A stretch of 64,000 bases of DNA from Micromonospora gifhornensis (lineage in GTDB: Bacteria > Actinomycetota > Actinomycetes > Mycobacteriales > Micromonosporaceae), in assembly GCF_016863515.1 (NCBI RefSeq), contig NZ_BOPA01000016.1, forward strand, positions 124,001-188,000, read 5' to 3'. Positions 8,347 through 16,092 of this stretch are shown here, in pieces. Position 1 is the stretch's first letter, and every line of letters begins with the position of its first letter. The notes beneath the pieces were generated by a model. The model did not search any database, was not told the DNA's origin, and worked only from the letters and a program-made list of their open reading frames with translations. A program made the position numbers and the translations under genes.

Positions 8347-8460
8347 CACACGACCTCTCCCTCGTACACGTGTTCAATCGCCTGCCTTGATACCAGTCGC
8401 CGCCGACAACCCGAAGATCAGCCCCCACGCCCGGGCCGCACGCGTGGCCACCCGGCCGCC

Positions 8461-8481
8461 GGGTGCCGGGTGCCGGGTGCC
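8461..8481. repeat. Short tandem repeat (GGGTGCC)x3
   Basis: Three exact copies of a 7-mer lie in the 253-bp space between the coiled-coil gene and the SDR gene. Nothing else was recognised in that space apart from the SD of each gene. Confidence 0.6.
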
Positions 8482-8599
8482 GGCATCGAATCACGAATCG
8501 GTGATGCACCCGGTCGTGTGCTGCGCCACATCACGCTGCCCACCGCATCGACCGTCACGGTAACGTCGCCGCCACCGGTCGGGACAGGGGAGACAGTCA

Positions 8600-9331
8600 A
8601 TGACACCACCGGTCACCGTCATCACCGGCGGCAGCCGTGGCATCGGGGCCGCCACCGCCCGACGCCTCGCCGCCGCCGGCCACCATCTCGCCCTCGGCTA
8701 CCGCCGCGACCACGCCACCGCCGAGGCCGTCGCCACCGAACTGCGCGCCACCGGCGTACGCGTCGTCGCCGTACCCGCCGACACCCGCGACCCCGACCAG
8801 GTCAGCGCCCTGTTCGACGCCGCCGCCGCGCTCGGCCCCGTCACCGGGCTGGTCAACAACGCCGGCATCACCAGCCCGATCGGCCCCTTCACCGACCTGC
8901 GCGTCGACGACCTGCGGGAGGTCGTCGACGTCAACCTCGTCGGCTACGTGCTCTGCGCCCAACAGGCCGCGCACCGGATGACCGATGGCGCGGCCATCGT
9001 CAACATCTCCTCCGTCGCCGCCACCCTCGGCAGCCCCGGGGAGTACGTGCACTACGCCGCCGTCAAGGCCGCCACCGACGCCCTGACCATTGGCCTGGCC
9101 AAGGAACTCGCACCCCGGGGCATCCGGGTCAACGCCGTCGCCCCCGGCATCATCCGCACCGACATCCACGCCCTGTCCGGCCAACCGGACCGGCCCGACC
9201 GCGCCGCCGCCCGCATTCCGCTGGGCCGCCCCGGCGAACCCGACGAGGTCGCCGCCGCCGTCGCCTGGCTGTTGAGCCCGGACGCCTCCTACACCACCGG
9301 CGCCGTCCTGCGCGTCGGTGGCGGCCTCTGA
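8600..9331 (+). CDS. SDR family oxidoreductase (FabG-like)
   Basis: A 243-residue classical short-chain dehydrogenase, NADP(H)-dependent by pattern. TGGSRGIG (cofactor loop) is at the N-terminus, NNAGITSP in the middle, then catalytic Ser (NISSVAA) and YVHYAAVK (Tyr-xxx-Lys). VNAVAPGIIRTD and GAVLRVGGGL close the fold. The ATG has GGGGAGA upstream. It resembles 3-oxoacyl-ACP reductases, but nothing nearby is fatty-acid synthesis, so a general carbonyl reductase role is equally likely. It ends before the IclR-type promoter of the catabolic cluster and has its own transcription unit. Confidence 0.88.
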   Translation: MTPPVTVITGGSRGIGAATARRLAAAGHHLALGYRRDHATAEAVATELRATGVRVVAVPADTRDPDQVSALFDAAAALGPVTGLVNNAGITSPIGPFTDLRVDDLREVVDVNLVGYVLCAQQAAHRMTDGAAIVNISSVAATLGSPGEYVHYAAVKAATDALTIGLAKELAPRGIRVNAVAPGIIRTDIHALSGQPDRPDRAAARIPLGRPGEPDEVAAAVAWLLSPDASYTTGAVLRVGGGL

Positions 9332-9403
9332 CCCGGACCGGTTCAGCACGTCCTGCCTGGTCGCGCCGTGTCATCGGCCGCTGCGGGAGCGGTCACGAAC
9401 GGG

Positions 9404-9468
9404 TTGACCCGATCCCACCCCAGCCCCTATCGTTCCAGTACGTAGAACGGCGTACGGCTCAGTCGAAC
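9404..9468 (+). promoter_or_regulatory. Promoter A with IclR-type operator (GTTC-N9-GAAC)
   Basis: -35 TTGACC (9404-9409), 18-bp spacer and -10 TATCGT (9428-9433). The palindrome GTTC-N9-GAAC (9432-9448) starts 4 nt after the -10 start. A further GAAC at 9465 lies exactly 20 nt after the first. The same geometry recurs at promoter B. Confidence 0.7.
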
Positions 9469-9487
9469 GATTTGGTAGGTGTGGGTG

Positions 9488-10267
9488 ATGGAGAAAGCAC
9501 TGGGCATCATCGTCCCACCGGCCAACCCGACGGTGGAGCCTGAGCTGCGCCGGCTGCTGCCGCTGCGCGTCCGCTACCACGTGGCGCGCCTGCCGGTCGT
9601 GGACGGCCCGCTGGCACAGCGGCTGGACCGGTACGCCGAACTGCTGTCCGAGACCGCCGCCACCCTGCACGGCCTGGACCTGGCGGCCACCTACGTCGCC
9701 TGCACCGGCTGCTACTACCGGCCGGGGCACACCGACGCGCACCGCACCGACGACGCGGCGACGCAGCGACTCGGCACGCCGGTGTTCGGTGCCGCGAGCG
9801 CGGTGCGGCAGCTGCTCGACCGACTCGGCGTACGCTCGCTGACCCTGGTCTCGCCGTACCCGGACTGGCTCACCGAGCAGGCGGCGGCGTTCTGGCGCAC
9901 CACCGGCCGTACGGTCGGTGCGCCGGTGCGGGTGCCCGGCACGGGCGCCATCTACGACCTGACCTCGACCACCGTGCGCGACACCGTCCGGCAGGTGCTG
10001 CAGGCCGACGGGTTCCCGCCCGGGCATGCGGTGCTGTTGACCGGCACCGGCGCGCCCAGCCTGGACGTGCTCGACGAGGTCCTGCCGACCGCACCCGTGC
10101 CGGTGCTCTCGTCGAACCTGGCCGGCGCCTGGCAGCTGCTGGAGACCGCCGGCGCGACCGACCTGGCGGGCGAGTCGCCGAGCCCGGCGCTGCGGCAGTT
10201 GGCCGCGCTCGTGGCGCACACCTCGATGACCGGAGTCGTCGGCGACATCGCCGGCGGGAAGGAGTGA
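9488..10267 (+). CDS. Asp/Glu racemase superfamily protein, maleate isomerase/arylmalonate decarboxylase-like
   Basis: A 259-residue protein of the family holding maleate cis-trans isomerase, arylmalonate decarboxylase and hydantoin racemase. [14 protein letters not shown] is the N-terminal signature. The first active-site region has cysteines at 72 and 75 (YVACTGCYY). The second region, which in isomerases and racemases carries the other Cys, reads [13 protein letters not shown] without Cys. A two-cysteine isomerisation is therefore doubtful, and a decarboxylase or altered chemistry is possible. ATG 9488 is used; GTG 9479 is also in frame. First gene of the catabolic cluster, 2 nt before the monooxygenase start. 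Confidence 0.75.
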   Translation: MEKALGIIVPPANPTVEPELRRLLPLRVRYHVARLPVVDGPLAQRLDRYAELLSETAATLHGLDLAATYVACTGCYYRPGHTDAHRTDDAATQRLGTPVFGAASAVRQLLDRLGVRSLTLVSPYPDWLTEQAAAFWRTTGRTVGAPVRVPGTGAIYDLTSTTVRDTVRQVLQADGFPPGHAVLLTGTGAPSLDVLDEVLPTAPVPVLSSNLAGAWQLLETAGATDLAGESPSPALRQLAALVAHTSMTGVVGDIAGGKE

Positions 10268-10269
10268 AC

Positions 10270-11469
10270 GTGGCGTCACCCAGCCACCCCGTACAAGCAC
10301 CTGTCGTCGTCCTCGGCGGCGGACCCGTCGGCATGGTGACGGCTCTGGCCCTGGCCCGACGCGACATCCCGGTGATCGTCCTGGAACGCGGTCAGGACGA
10401 GGTGCAGTCGGAGTGGCGGGGCTCGACCGTCCACCCGCCGACCACCGAGCTGCTCGACGAACTGGATCTGGCCGCGCCGATGCTCGCCGAAGCGGTCCGG
10501 GTGCACCGGCTGGACTACCGCGACCTGGAGCTGACCGAGACGGCCCGCTTTCCCTACGAACTGCTGGAAGGCGAGACCCGTTACCCGTTCCGTCTGCAGT
10601 TCGAGCAGTACAAGCTGGTCCGGCTGCTGCGCCAGGCCGTCGCGCAGGACCCGAACGTGGACATCCGGTTCGGACACGAGGTGGTCGGGCTGCGCCAGGA
10701 CGACACCCAGGTCACCCTGGACGTCGCCGTGGACGGCACCCGCACCGCGGTGACCTGCCGTTGGGTGGTTGCCGCCGACGGCGCGCACAGCACCGCCCGC
10801 AAGCTGCTGGAGGTGCCGTTCCCCGGCTTCACGTACCCGACGATGAGTCTGGTCGTGGCCACCCCGTTCCGGTTCGAGGACGCGGTGCCCGACCTCGGCG
10901 CGGTCGGCTACTGGTCCGGCCCCCGGGGCCGCTTCTCGCTGATCCGGACCCCGGACATCTGGCGGGCGGCGCTGTCGACCGGGACCGGGGTCGACGACGA
11001 GCCGCCGTCGGGCACCCACCCGGACTTCCTGGCCGCCGTCGCGCTGCTGCTGGGTGATCGGCCGGACGCCGGTGAGCTGCCGCTGAGCCAGCACCAGATG
11101 TACCGCAGCCACCAGCGGCTGGCGGCCTCCTTCCGGATCGGTCGGGTGCTGCTGGCCGGCGACGCCGCCCACCTGAGCAGCACCACCGGCGGGATGGGAC
11201 TGAACTCCGGGATCCACGACGCGGTGGCGGTCGCCGCCGCCCTGGCCGAACCCGACCAGGACGCGGCCACCGCGGCGTACGCGCAACGCCGCCGGTCGAT
11301 CGCCGAGCAGTTCGTCCAGCCGACCACGACGGAGAACCGCACCTCGGCCGACGGCGTCGAACTGGCCGGCCGCCGCGAACGGTTGATCCGCCTGCGGACG
11401 CTCGCCGAAAATCCCAAGGACGCCAAAGAGTATCTACGTCGTGTCAGTATGCTCGGCATCCAGCACTAG
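10270..11469 (+). CDS. FAD-dependent aromatic monooxygenase (PheA/TfdB, PHBH-like)
   Basis: A 399-residue group A flavin monooxygenase, NAD(P)H-dependent, that hydroxylates activated aromatic or pyridine-type rings. Motifs: VVLGGGPVGMVTALALARR (FAD ADP part, N-terminus), AADGAHSTAR (DG box) and LLAGDAAHLSSTTGGMGLNSGIHDA (GD box). Length is normal for the short 3-hydroxybenzoate/nicotinate hydroxylase types. GTG 10270 has GGAG 5 nt before; GTG 10264 overlaps the previous stop. It is probably cotranscribed from promoter A and followed by a strong hairpin. Confidence 0.9.
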   Translation: MASPSHPVQAPVVVLGGGPVGMVTALALARRDIPVIVLERGQDEVQSEWRGSTVHPPTTELLDELDLAAPMLAEAVRVHRLDYRDLELTETARFPYELLEGETRYPFRLQFEQYKLVRLLRQAVAQDPNVDIRFGHEVVGLRQDDTQVTLDVAVDGTRTAVTCRWVVAADGAHSTARKLLEVPFPGFTYPTMSLVVATPFRFEDAVPDLGAVGYWSGPRGRFSLIRTPDIWRAALSTGTGVDDEPPSGTHPDFLAAVALLLGDRPDAGELPLSQHQMYRSHQRLAASFRIGRVLLAGDAAHLSSTTGGMGLNSGIHDAVAVAAALAEPDQDAATAAYAQRRRSIAEQFVQPTTTENRTSADGVELAGRRERLIRLRTLAENPKDAKEYLRRVSMLGIQH

Positions 11470-11482
11470 ACGCCGGGCGCTC

Positions 11483-11506
11483 GCGGCGGCCCGGACGGGC
11501 CGCCGC
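11483..11506 (+). terminator. Terminator-like hairpin after monooxygenase gene
   Basis: A perfect 10-bp stem (GCGGCGGCCC with GGGCCGCCGC) and GGAC loop lies 14 nt after the monooxygenase stop. It separates that transcript from the IclR gene. Confidence 0.7.
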
Positions 11507-11555
11507 CGTCGTACGGCAGGTGTCAGCACAGTCAGGGCCGAATGGGGGATCAGCG

Positions 11556-12473
11556 GTGCCGGTGATTGAACCAGCGGACGGTCACCGCTACACGACAAGC
11601 GGCCTCGGTCGCGCGTTGGCCGTGATCGACCTGCTCGCCGAACGCAGCCCGGACATGGTCGGAGTGTCCACTGTCGCGCGTGAGCTGGATCTGCCCAAGG
11701 CGGTGGCCCACCGCATCCTCAAGGAACTGACCGCCAACCAGTTCGTCACCTTCGACGAAGGCACCCGGCGGTACCGGCTGGGGGCCGGCGCCCTGGCGGT
11801 CGGTCTGGCCGCGCTGCGCGCCATCGACGTCCAGGCCGTCACCAACCGCCACATGCGCCGGTTGACGGAGGCCACCGGGGAGACCGCGACCCTGTCGATG
11901 CGGCAGGGCTGGGTACGGGTCTACACCGACCAGGTGCTCTCGCCGCACGAGATCCGGATGTCGGTCACGCTCGGTTCCCGACATTCGTTGCTCGCCGGGT
12001 CGTCGTCCAAGGCGATCCTGGCGGCGCTGCCCGACGCCGAGGTGGCCGAGTATCTCGCCGACCACGAGTTGGTGGCGCTCACGCCGGCCACCATCACCTC
12101 GGTGGAGCACCTCTGGGCCGACCTGCGGCAGGTCCGTGAGCAGGGCTACGCGGTCAGCCAGGGTGAGCGGCAGGCCGGTGCGGCGAGCGTGGCGGCGGCG
12201 ATCCGCCTCGCCTCGGGTGAGGTCTACGGTTCGTTGTCGCTGTGCGGGCCCCAGAACCGCTTCTCGCCGCGCCTGCTGGCCGAGTACGGCGACCTGGTGG
12301 CCGATGCGGCCCGCCAGGTCAGCGCGGAGCTGGGCTACCAGCCGGCCGCCGCCGGTGCCCCGGCGGAGCCGGAGCAGGGCGACCGCAGGCGCGTGACGCG
12401 CCGTCAGGCGGCAAGGCCCGCCGCGGACCAGTCCGAGAGCAGCTCGGCCGAGGTCGTGGTCTCGCAGAAGTAG
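11556..12473 (+). CDS. IclR family transcriptional regulator
   Basis: A 305-residue IclR regulator. The N-terminal winged helix (GRALAVIDLLAERSPDMVGVSTVARELDLPKAVAHRILKELTANQFV) is followed by the IclR effector domain (about 95-265), with the usual closing block QGERQAGAASVAAAIR and GEVYGSLSL. GTG 11556 was chosen for GGGGG at SD distance; GTG 11520 is an alternative. The Gln/Ser-rich C-terminal extension overlaps the convergent amidohydrolase gene by 70 bp. It is the only regulator in the catabolic cluster and the natural candidate for binding the GTTC-N9-GAAC sites. Its own upstream region has no such site. Confidence 0.92.
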   Translation: MPVIEPADGHRYTTSGLGRALAVIDLLAERSPDMVGVSTVARELDLPKAVAHRILKELTANQFVTFDEGTRRYRLGAGALAVGLAALRAIDVQAVTNRHMRRLTEATGETATLSMRQGWVRVYTDQVLSPHEIRMSVTLGSRHSLLAGSSSKAILAALPDAEVAEYLADHELVALTPATITSVEHLWADLRQVREQGYAVSQGERQAGAASVAAAIRLASGEVYGSLSLCGPQNRFSPRLLAEYGDLVADAARQVSAELGYQPAAAGAPAEPEQGDRRRVTRRQAARPAADQSESSSAEVVVSQK

Positions 12474-13024
12474 AACCCGAGGTTGCGGATCGCCGCCTCG
12501 GCGAGGTCCGCGCGGGTCCAGCCGACCAGGTCGGTCGGCATCGTGGTGGCCAGATCGGCCATGTACGCGTCCCGGATGGTGGAGTCCACGCAGACGTTGG
12601 CTGCCGTCCCGACCACCACCACGTGGTCGCGTCCGTGCGCGCGCAGCAGGTTGTGCAGGGGTGTGCCGACGAAGGCGCTGTAGCGGGTCTTCTCCAGGTG
12701 ACAGTCGCCCGGCTCGGGCCGCAGCCCGTCGGCGAGTTCGGCACCCCAGGAGCCCGCGGCGCAGACGCTGAGCGGGCTGCGTCCCATCGCCTCGGCCCGC
12801 GCCCGCCGGGCCGGTGAGACGAGCTGTTCGTGGGCGGCCTGCCGCACCCAGACGACCAGGCAGCCGGCGTCGCGTGCGCGGTCAAGGAAATTCGGCAGCC
12901 GACCGGCCAGAGCGGCGTTGACCTGCACGTCGGCGCCGAGGGCCGCCATCGCGCCGGCGGGGGAGCAGAAGTCGTTCTGCATGTCGATGACCAGCACCGC
13001 AGTGCGTTGCGCCGGATGTTTCAT
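12404..13024 (-). CDS. Cysteine hydrolase, isochorismatase-like amidohydrolase
   Basis: A 206-residue member of the isochorismatase-like family that includes maleamate amidase (NicF) and N-carbamoylsarcosine amidase. The triad is complete: Asp14 (VIDMQNDF), Lys112 (EKTRYSAF) and Cys145 (TAANVCVDST). Such enzymes hydrolyse an amide or carbamoyl group to acid and ammonia. ATG 13024 has GGGAG eight nt upstream. It is transcribed away from the ABC transporter genes from the shared region holding operator B, and its end overlaps the IclR gene tail by 70 bp. Confidence 0.88.
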   Translation of the reverse strand: MKHPAQRTAVLVIDMQNDFCSPAGAMAALGADVQVNAALAGRLPNFLDRARDAGCLVVWVRQAAHEQLVSPARRARAEAMGRSPLSVCAAGSWGAELADGLRPEPGDCHLEKTRYSAFVGTPLHNLLRAHGRDHVVVVGTAANVCVDSTIRDAYMADLATTMPTDLVGWTRADLAEAAIRNLGFYFCETTTSAELLSDWSAAGLAA

Positions 13025-13090
13025 GGCATTAACTCCCGACTTGGGGGATTGGTATGGAACCAGTGGCGCCGAGTCAGGCCCCCCGGACCA

Positions 13091-13154
13091 TTGACCTTGC
13101 CGCCGAACATAGCTTACGTTCGCACCAACAGAACGGCGTACTGCACAAGCGAAC
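13091..13154 (+). promoter_or_regulatory. Promoter B with IclR-type operator (GTTC-N9-GAAC)
   Basis: -35 TTGACC (13091-13096), 17-bp spacer and -10 TTACGT (13114-13119). GTTC-N9-GAAC spans 13118-13134, again starting 4 nt after the -10 start, and another GAAC lies 20 nt downstream (13151). AGAACGGCGTAC is identical to promoter A. It drives the ABC transporter operon and lies in the divergent region shared with the amidohydrolase. Confidence 0.72.
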
Positions 13155-13157
13155 AAT

Positions 13158-13174
13158 CTCGCGATAATCGCGAG
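13158..13174. promoter_or_regulatory. 17-bp perfect palindrome CTCGCGAT-A-ATCGCGAG
   Basis: It lies just after operator B and about 24 nt before the ABC ATPase start, so it would be in the 5' leader. It could be a second operator or an RNA hairpin. Confidence 0.55.
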
Positions 13175-13197
13175 CCCGGCGGGCGACAGGGGTGGCC

Positions 13198-13992
13198 ATG
13201 AGTGCGATCAAAGTGGAGGGCGTCAGCAAGGTTTTCGCCGGCGCTGGCGGGCAGTCGATGCTCGCGCTGAGCGACGTCTCGCTCGACATCGCCGACGGCG
13301 AGTTCGTCGTGCTGCTCGGCCCCTCCGGCTGCGGCAAGACCACCCTGCTACGGATCATCGGTCAGTTGGAGAGCCCCACCGTCGGGCGGGTCCGCCTCGA
13401 CCACGGCGACCGACCGGAGCGCGCCGACCGGCCGCTGGGCTTCGTCTTCCAGGAGGCGACGCTGATGCCGTGGCGCACGACCGGCGCCAACGTCGCCCTG
13501 CCGCTGGAGATGGCCGGCATGGGTCGGCGGGAACGCACCGAGAAGGTCCGCGAGATGCTGACCCTCGTCGGGCTGCCCGAGGCGGAGAACAAGCTCCCGC
13601 ACCAACTCTCCGGCGGCATGCGGCAGCGGGTCTCCATCGCCCGTGCGCTCGCGCACGACCCGCAGGTGTTGCTGATGGACGAACCCTTCGGCGCCCTGGA
13701 CGCGCAGACCCGCGACATGATGAACGTGGAGTTGCAGCGCATCTGGCTGGAGAACCGCAAGACGGTCGTCTTCGTGACCCACTCCGTCTCCGAGGCGGTG
13801 TTCCTGGCCGACCGGATCGTGATGCTGGGGACCAAGCCCGGCCACATCCACTCCATCACCGAGGTGACGCTGCCCCGGCCGCGGACCATCGACATGACCG
13901 AGTCCGCCGAGTTCCGCCACCTCACCGCCGAACTGCGTCGTCAGATCGGCGAGGTGCAGGACACCGAAGCCCGACCCGCCGTCTCGGCCTGA
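13198..13992 (+). CDS. ABC transporter ATP-binding protein (SsuB/TauB/ThiZ type)
   Basis: A 264-residue ATPase that drives the importer encoded by the next two genes. Walker A GPSGCGKTT is at 41-49; then come the Q-loop (FVFQEATLMPW), signature LSGGMRQRVSIARAL, Walker B VLLMDEPFGALD and switch His (VFVTHSVSEAVFL). The VFQEATLMPW and SEAVFLADRI stretches are typical of the nitrate/sulfonate/taurine/pyrimidine group. ATG 13198 with AGGGG upstream was preferred to GTG 13192. First gene of the long operon controlled by promoter B. Confidence 0.94.
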   Translation: MSAIKVEGVSKVFAGAGGQSMLALSDVSLDIADGEFVVLLGPSGCGKTTLLRIIGQLESPTVGRVRLDHGDRPERADRPLGFVFQEATLMPWRTTGANVALPLEMAGMGRRERTEKVREMLTLVGLPEAENKLPHQLSGGMRQRVSIARALAHDPQVLLMDEPFGALDAQTRDMMNVELQRIWLENRKTVVFVTHSVSEAVFLADRIVMLGTKPGHIHSITEVTLPRPRTIDMTESAEFRHLTAELRRQIGEVQDTEARPAVSA

Positions 13993-14013
13993 CCCGTACT
14001 CGAGGTGTCGCAC

Positions 14014-14886
14014 GTGACCACTACAGACCAGCGCCCCTCGGCGCCGACATCGCCCTCCGGACAGCTCCTGCGGCCCCCGCCACCGACCTGGTCGCAGCGA
14101 CTGCGCAACAACCGCTGGCTGTCCTTCTACACCAGCCCACTGCTGATCGCGTTGTTCCTGCTGGCCTGGAAGCTCTACGTCGAGATCACGGACCTGTCCC
14201 GGTTCGTGCTGCCGCCACCGGAGGCGGTGTTCAGCTCGTTCATCGAGCAGATCACCGACCCGTTCGTGTGGCAGACCCACATCTGGACGACCTTCTACGA
14301 GGTCATGATGGGCCTGGCGCTGGCGATCGTGCTGGGCGTCGGACTCGGCCTGCTGATCGGCAAGTCACCGCTGTTCGACCGGATCGCCCGGCCGTTCATC
14401 GTCGGCACCCAGGTGGTGCCGAAGGTCGCGCTGGTGCCGCTGTTCATCCTCTGGCTCGGCTTCGGTCCGTCGTCCAAGGTGGTCATGGCGGCCCTGCTGG
14501 CCTTCTTCCCGCTGCTGATCAACACCTCGTTCGGCATCCGCTCGGTGCCCGGCTCCATGCACGACCTGATGACGACGTTGAAGGCGTCGCGCTGGGAGCG
14601 GTTCTGGCGCGCCGACCTGCCGTACACGATGCCCTTCATCCTGGCCGGCATGGAACTGGCGGTCGTGCAGGCCACCATCGGCGCGATCGTCGGTGAGTAC
14701 CTCGGCGGCGACAAGGGCCTCGGCCGGTACGCGGTCAACCTGCAGAACGGCCTCCAGGTCGACAAGCTGTTCGGCGCGATCCTGATCATGGCGTTGTTCG
14801 GCTTCACCCTCTACAGCATCGTCACCGGCGCCCGTCGCCTGCTGATTCCCTGGCACGAGTCGGTGCAGCCGCGACGCACGCCCTGA
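14014..14886 (+). CDS. ABC transporter permease (SsuC/TauC/ThiX type)
   Basis: A 290-residue inner-membrane permease with about six hydrophobic helices (LLIALFLLAWKLYV, VMMGLALAIVLGVGLGLLIG, VALVPLFILWLGFG, FPLLINTSFGI and others). The cytoplasmic EAA-like loop is TLKASRWERFWRADLPYTMPFILAGM. GTG 14014 has GAGG eight nt upstream. It partners the preceding ATPase and following lipoprotein. Confidence 0.93.
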   Translation: MTTTDQRPSAPTSPSGQLLRPPPPTWSQRLRNNRWLSFYTSPLLIALFLLAWKLYVEITDLSRFVLPPPEAVFSSFIEQITDPFVWQTHIWTTFYEVMMGLALAIVLGVGLGLLIGKSPLFDRIARPFIVGTQVVPKVALVPLFILWLGFGPSSKVVMAALLAFFPLLINTSFGIRSVPGSMHDLMTTLKASRWERFWRADLPYTMPFILAGMELAVVQATIGAIVGEYLGGDKGLGRYAVNLQNGLQVDKLFGAILIMALFGFTLYSIVTGARRLLIPWHESVQPRRTP

Positions 14887-15018
14887 CGGGCCGTACCCTC
14901 TCTCACCCCCACGCAGATCCACGGTCGGCGCCGCGACGCGGCGCGGGCGGACCTCTCCTTGCCTTCATCCCCCTCACCCCCCCCCATCCAGCAACTTCCT
15001 CGGCACCGGGAGCTTCTC

Positions 15019-16092
15019 GTGAAAAATGACCGTTCCATCGGCGCGCCGGTCTCGCGGCGCTCGTTCCTCCGGCTCGGCGCCACCGCAGGGCTGCTGCTGC
15101 CCAGCGCCGGCGGCATGACCCTGCTGCTCAGCGGCTGCGGCAGCGACGACAACAAGGTCAACGCCGACGGCAGCATCTCCGGCACGTACATGGCCGCGTC
15201 CAGCCTGACGCTGAGCTACGTGGAGACCATGGTCGCCAAGGAGCGCGGCTACTTCGCCGAGTACGGCCTGGACATGGAGATCAAGGGTGGCCAGGGCACC
15301 GCCACCGCCATCCAGGCGGTGCTCGGTGGCTCGGCCGACCTGACCCGGGCCAACGGCATCAACGCGGTCATCGCGGTGGCCAACGAGCAGGCCCCGCTGG
15401 TCAGCATCGCCAGCCTGCGGCAGAAGTCGCAGTTCGAGGTCGTCTCCATGCCCGACAAGGCGATCCGCAACCCGGCCCAGCTGGCCGGGCGCACCTGCGG
15501 CATCGTCTCCACCGGTGGCGCCACCGAGAACCTGCTCGACGTCATGCTGATCAACGCCGGCGTCGACCCGAAGACGGTGAAGCGTCCGGTCACCGGTGTC
15601 GGCACCGCCGCGTACGAGCTGGCCCGCAAGGGCGAGGTCGACGCCTGGATCTGCGTCAACACCGACCGCGCCACCATCCAGAAGGACATCGGCGAGGTCG
15701 TCTTCTTCAGCACCGACGACTTCGCCCCGATGCCGTCGGACTCGTACAACACCAGCCTCAAGATGATCGAGTCGGACAGCGAGATGCCGGTGAAGTTCCT
15801 CGCCGGTGTGCTCAAGGCCATCGAGTACGCCAGCAAGGAAGAGAACTGGGACCAGGTCATCGAAGACCTGCGCAAGTACAACCCGGAGGCCAACCCGGCC
15901 CAGGCCCGCGCCGAGCTGCCGCTGCTGGTGGAGAGCTGGCTGGCCGCCGGCCCGGACAAGGTCCTGCAGATGAACGAGCAGACCTGGCTGTCCGGCCAGG
16001 AGAGCCTGATCAAGGCCGGCCTGGTCAAGTCCGCGGCACCGATCGAGAAGCTGATCTACAAGGACTACCTCGATCGCGCGAGGAACCTGTGA
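15019..16092 (+). CDS. Substrate-binding lipoprotein, SsuA/THI5-like (Tat signal)
   Basis: A 357-residue solute-binding protein of the NMT1/THI5-SsuA family for the ABC importer. The N-terminus carries a twin-arginine motif (SRRSFLRLG) and then a lipobox (LLSGCG), so it should be folded before export by Tat and lipid-anchored. The mature part has the family pattern YFAEYGLDMEIKGGQGTATAIQAVLGGSADLTRA. GTG 15019 has GGGAG 6 nt before. Ligands of this family include sulfonates, taurine and thiamine-type pyrimidines, so an aromatic or heterocyclic acid is plausible. The last codon overlaps the next gene start (GTGA). Confidence 0.9.
   Translation: MKNDRSIGAPVSRRSFLRLGATAGLLLPSAGGMTLLLSGCGSDDNKVNADGSISGTYMAASSLTLSYVETMVAKERGYFAEYGLDMEIKGGQGTATAIQAVLGGSADLTRANGINAVIAVANEQAPLVSIASLRQKSQFEVVSMPDKAIRNPAQLAGRTCGIVSTGGATENLLDVMLINAGVDPKTVKRPVTGVGTAAYELARKGEVDAWICVNTDRATIQKDIGEVVFFSTDDFAPMPSDSYNTSLKMIESDSEMPVKFLAGVLKAIEYASKEENWDQVIEDLRKYNPEANPAQARAELPLLVESWLAAGPDKVLQMNEQTWLSGQESLIKAGLVKSAAPIEKLIYKDYLDRARNL

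Noticed and set aside
8461..8481. Tandem repeat considered as a CRISPR-like or iteron array
   Set aside because: Only three 7-bp units without spacers; no other copies. No CRISPR array was seen anywhere in the window.
9488..13024. Complete nicotinate (NicCDEFX) pathway
   Set aside because: Homologues of only three steps fit; NicX and NicD are absent and the isomerase-like protein lacks a Cys.
15161..16092. ApbE-target or selenocysteine sites elsewhere in the window
   Set aside because: No convincing FMN-bind domain or in-frame TGA continuation with hairpin was found in any visible gene.
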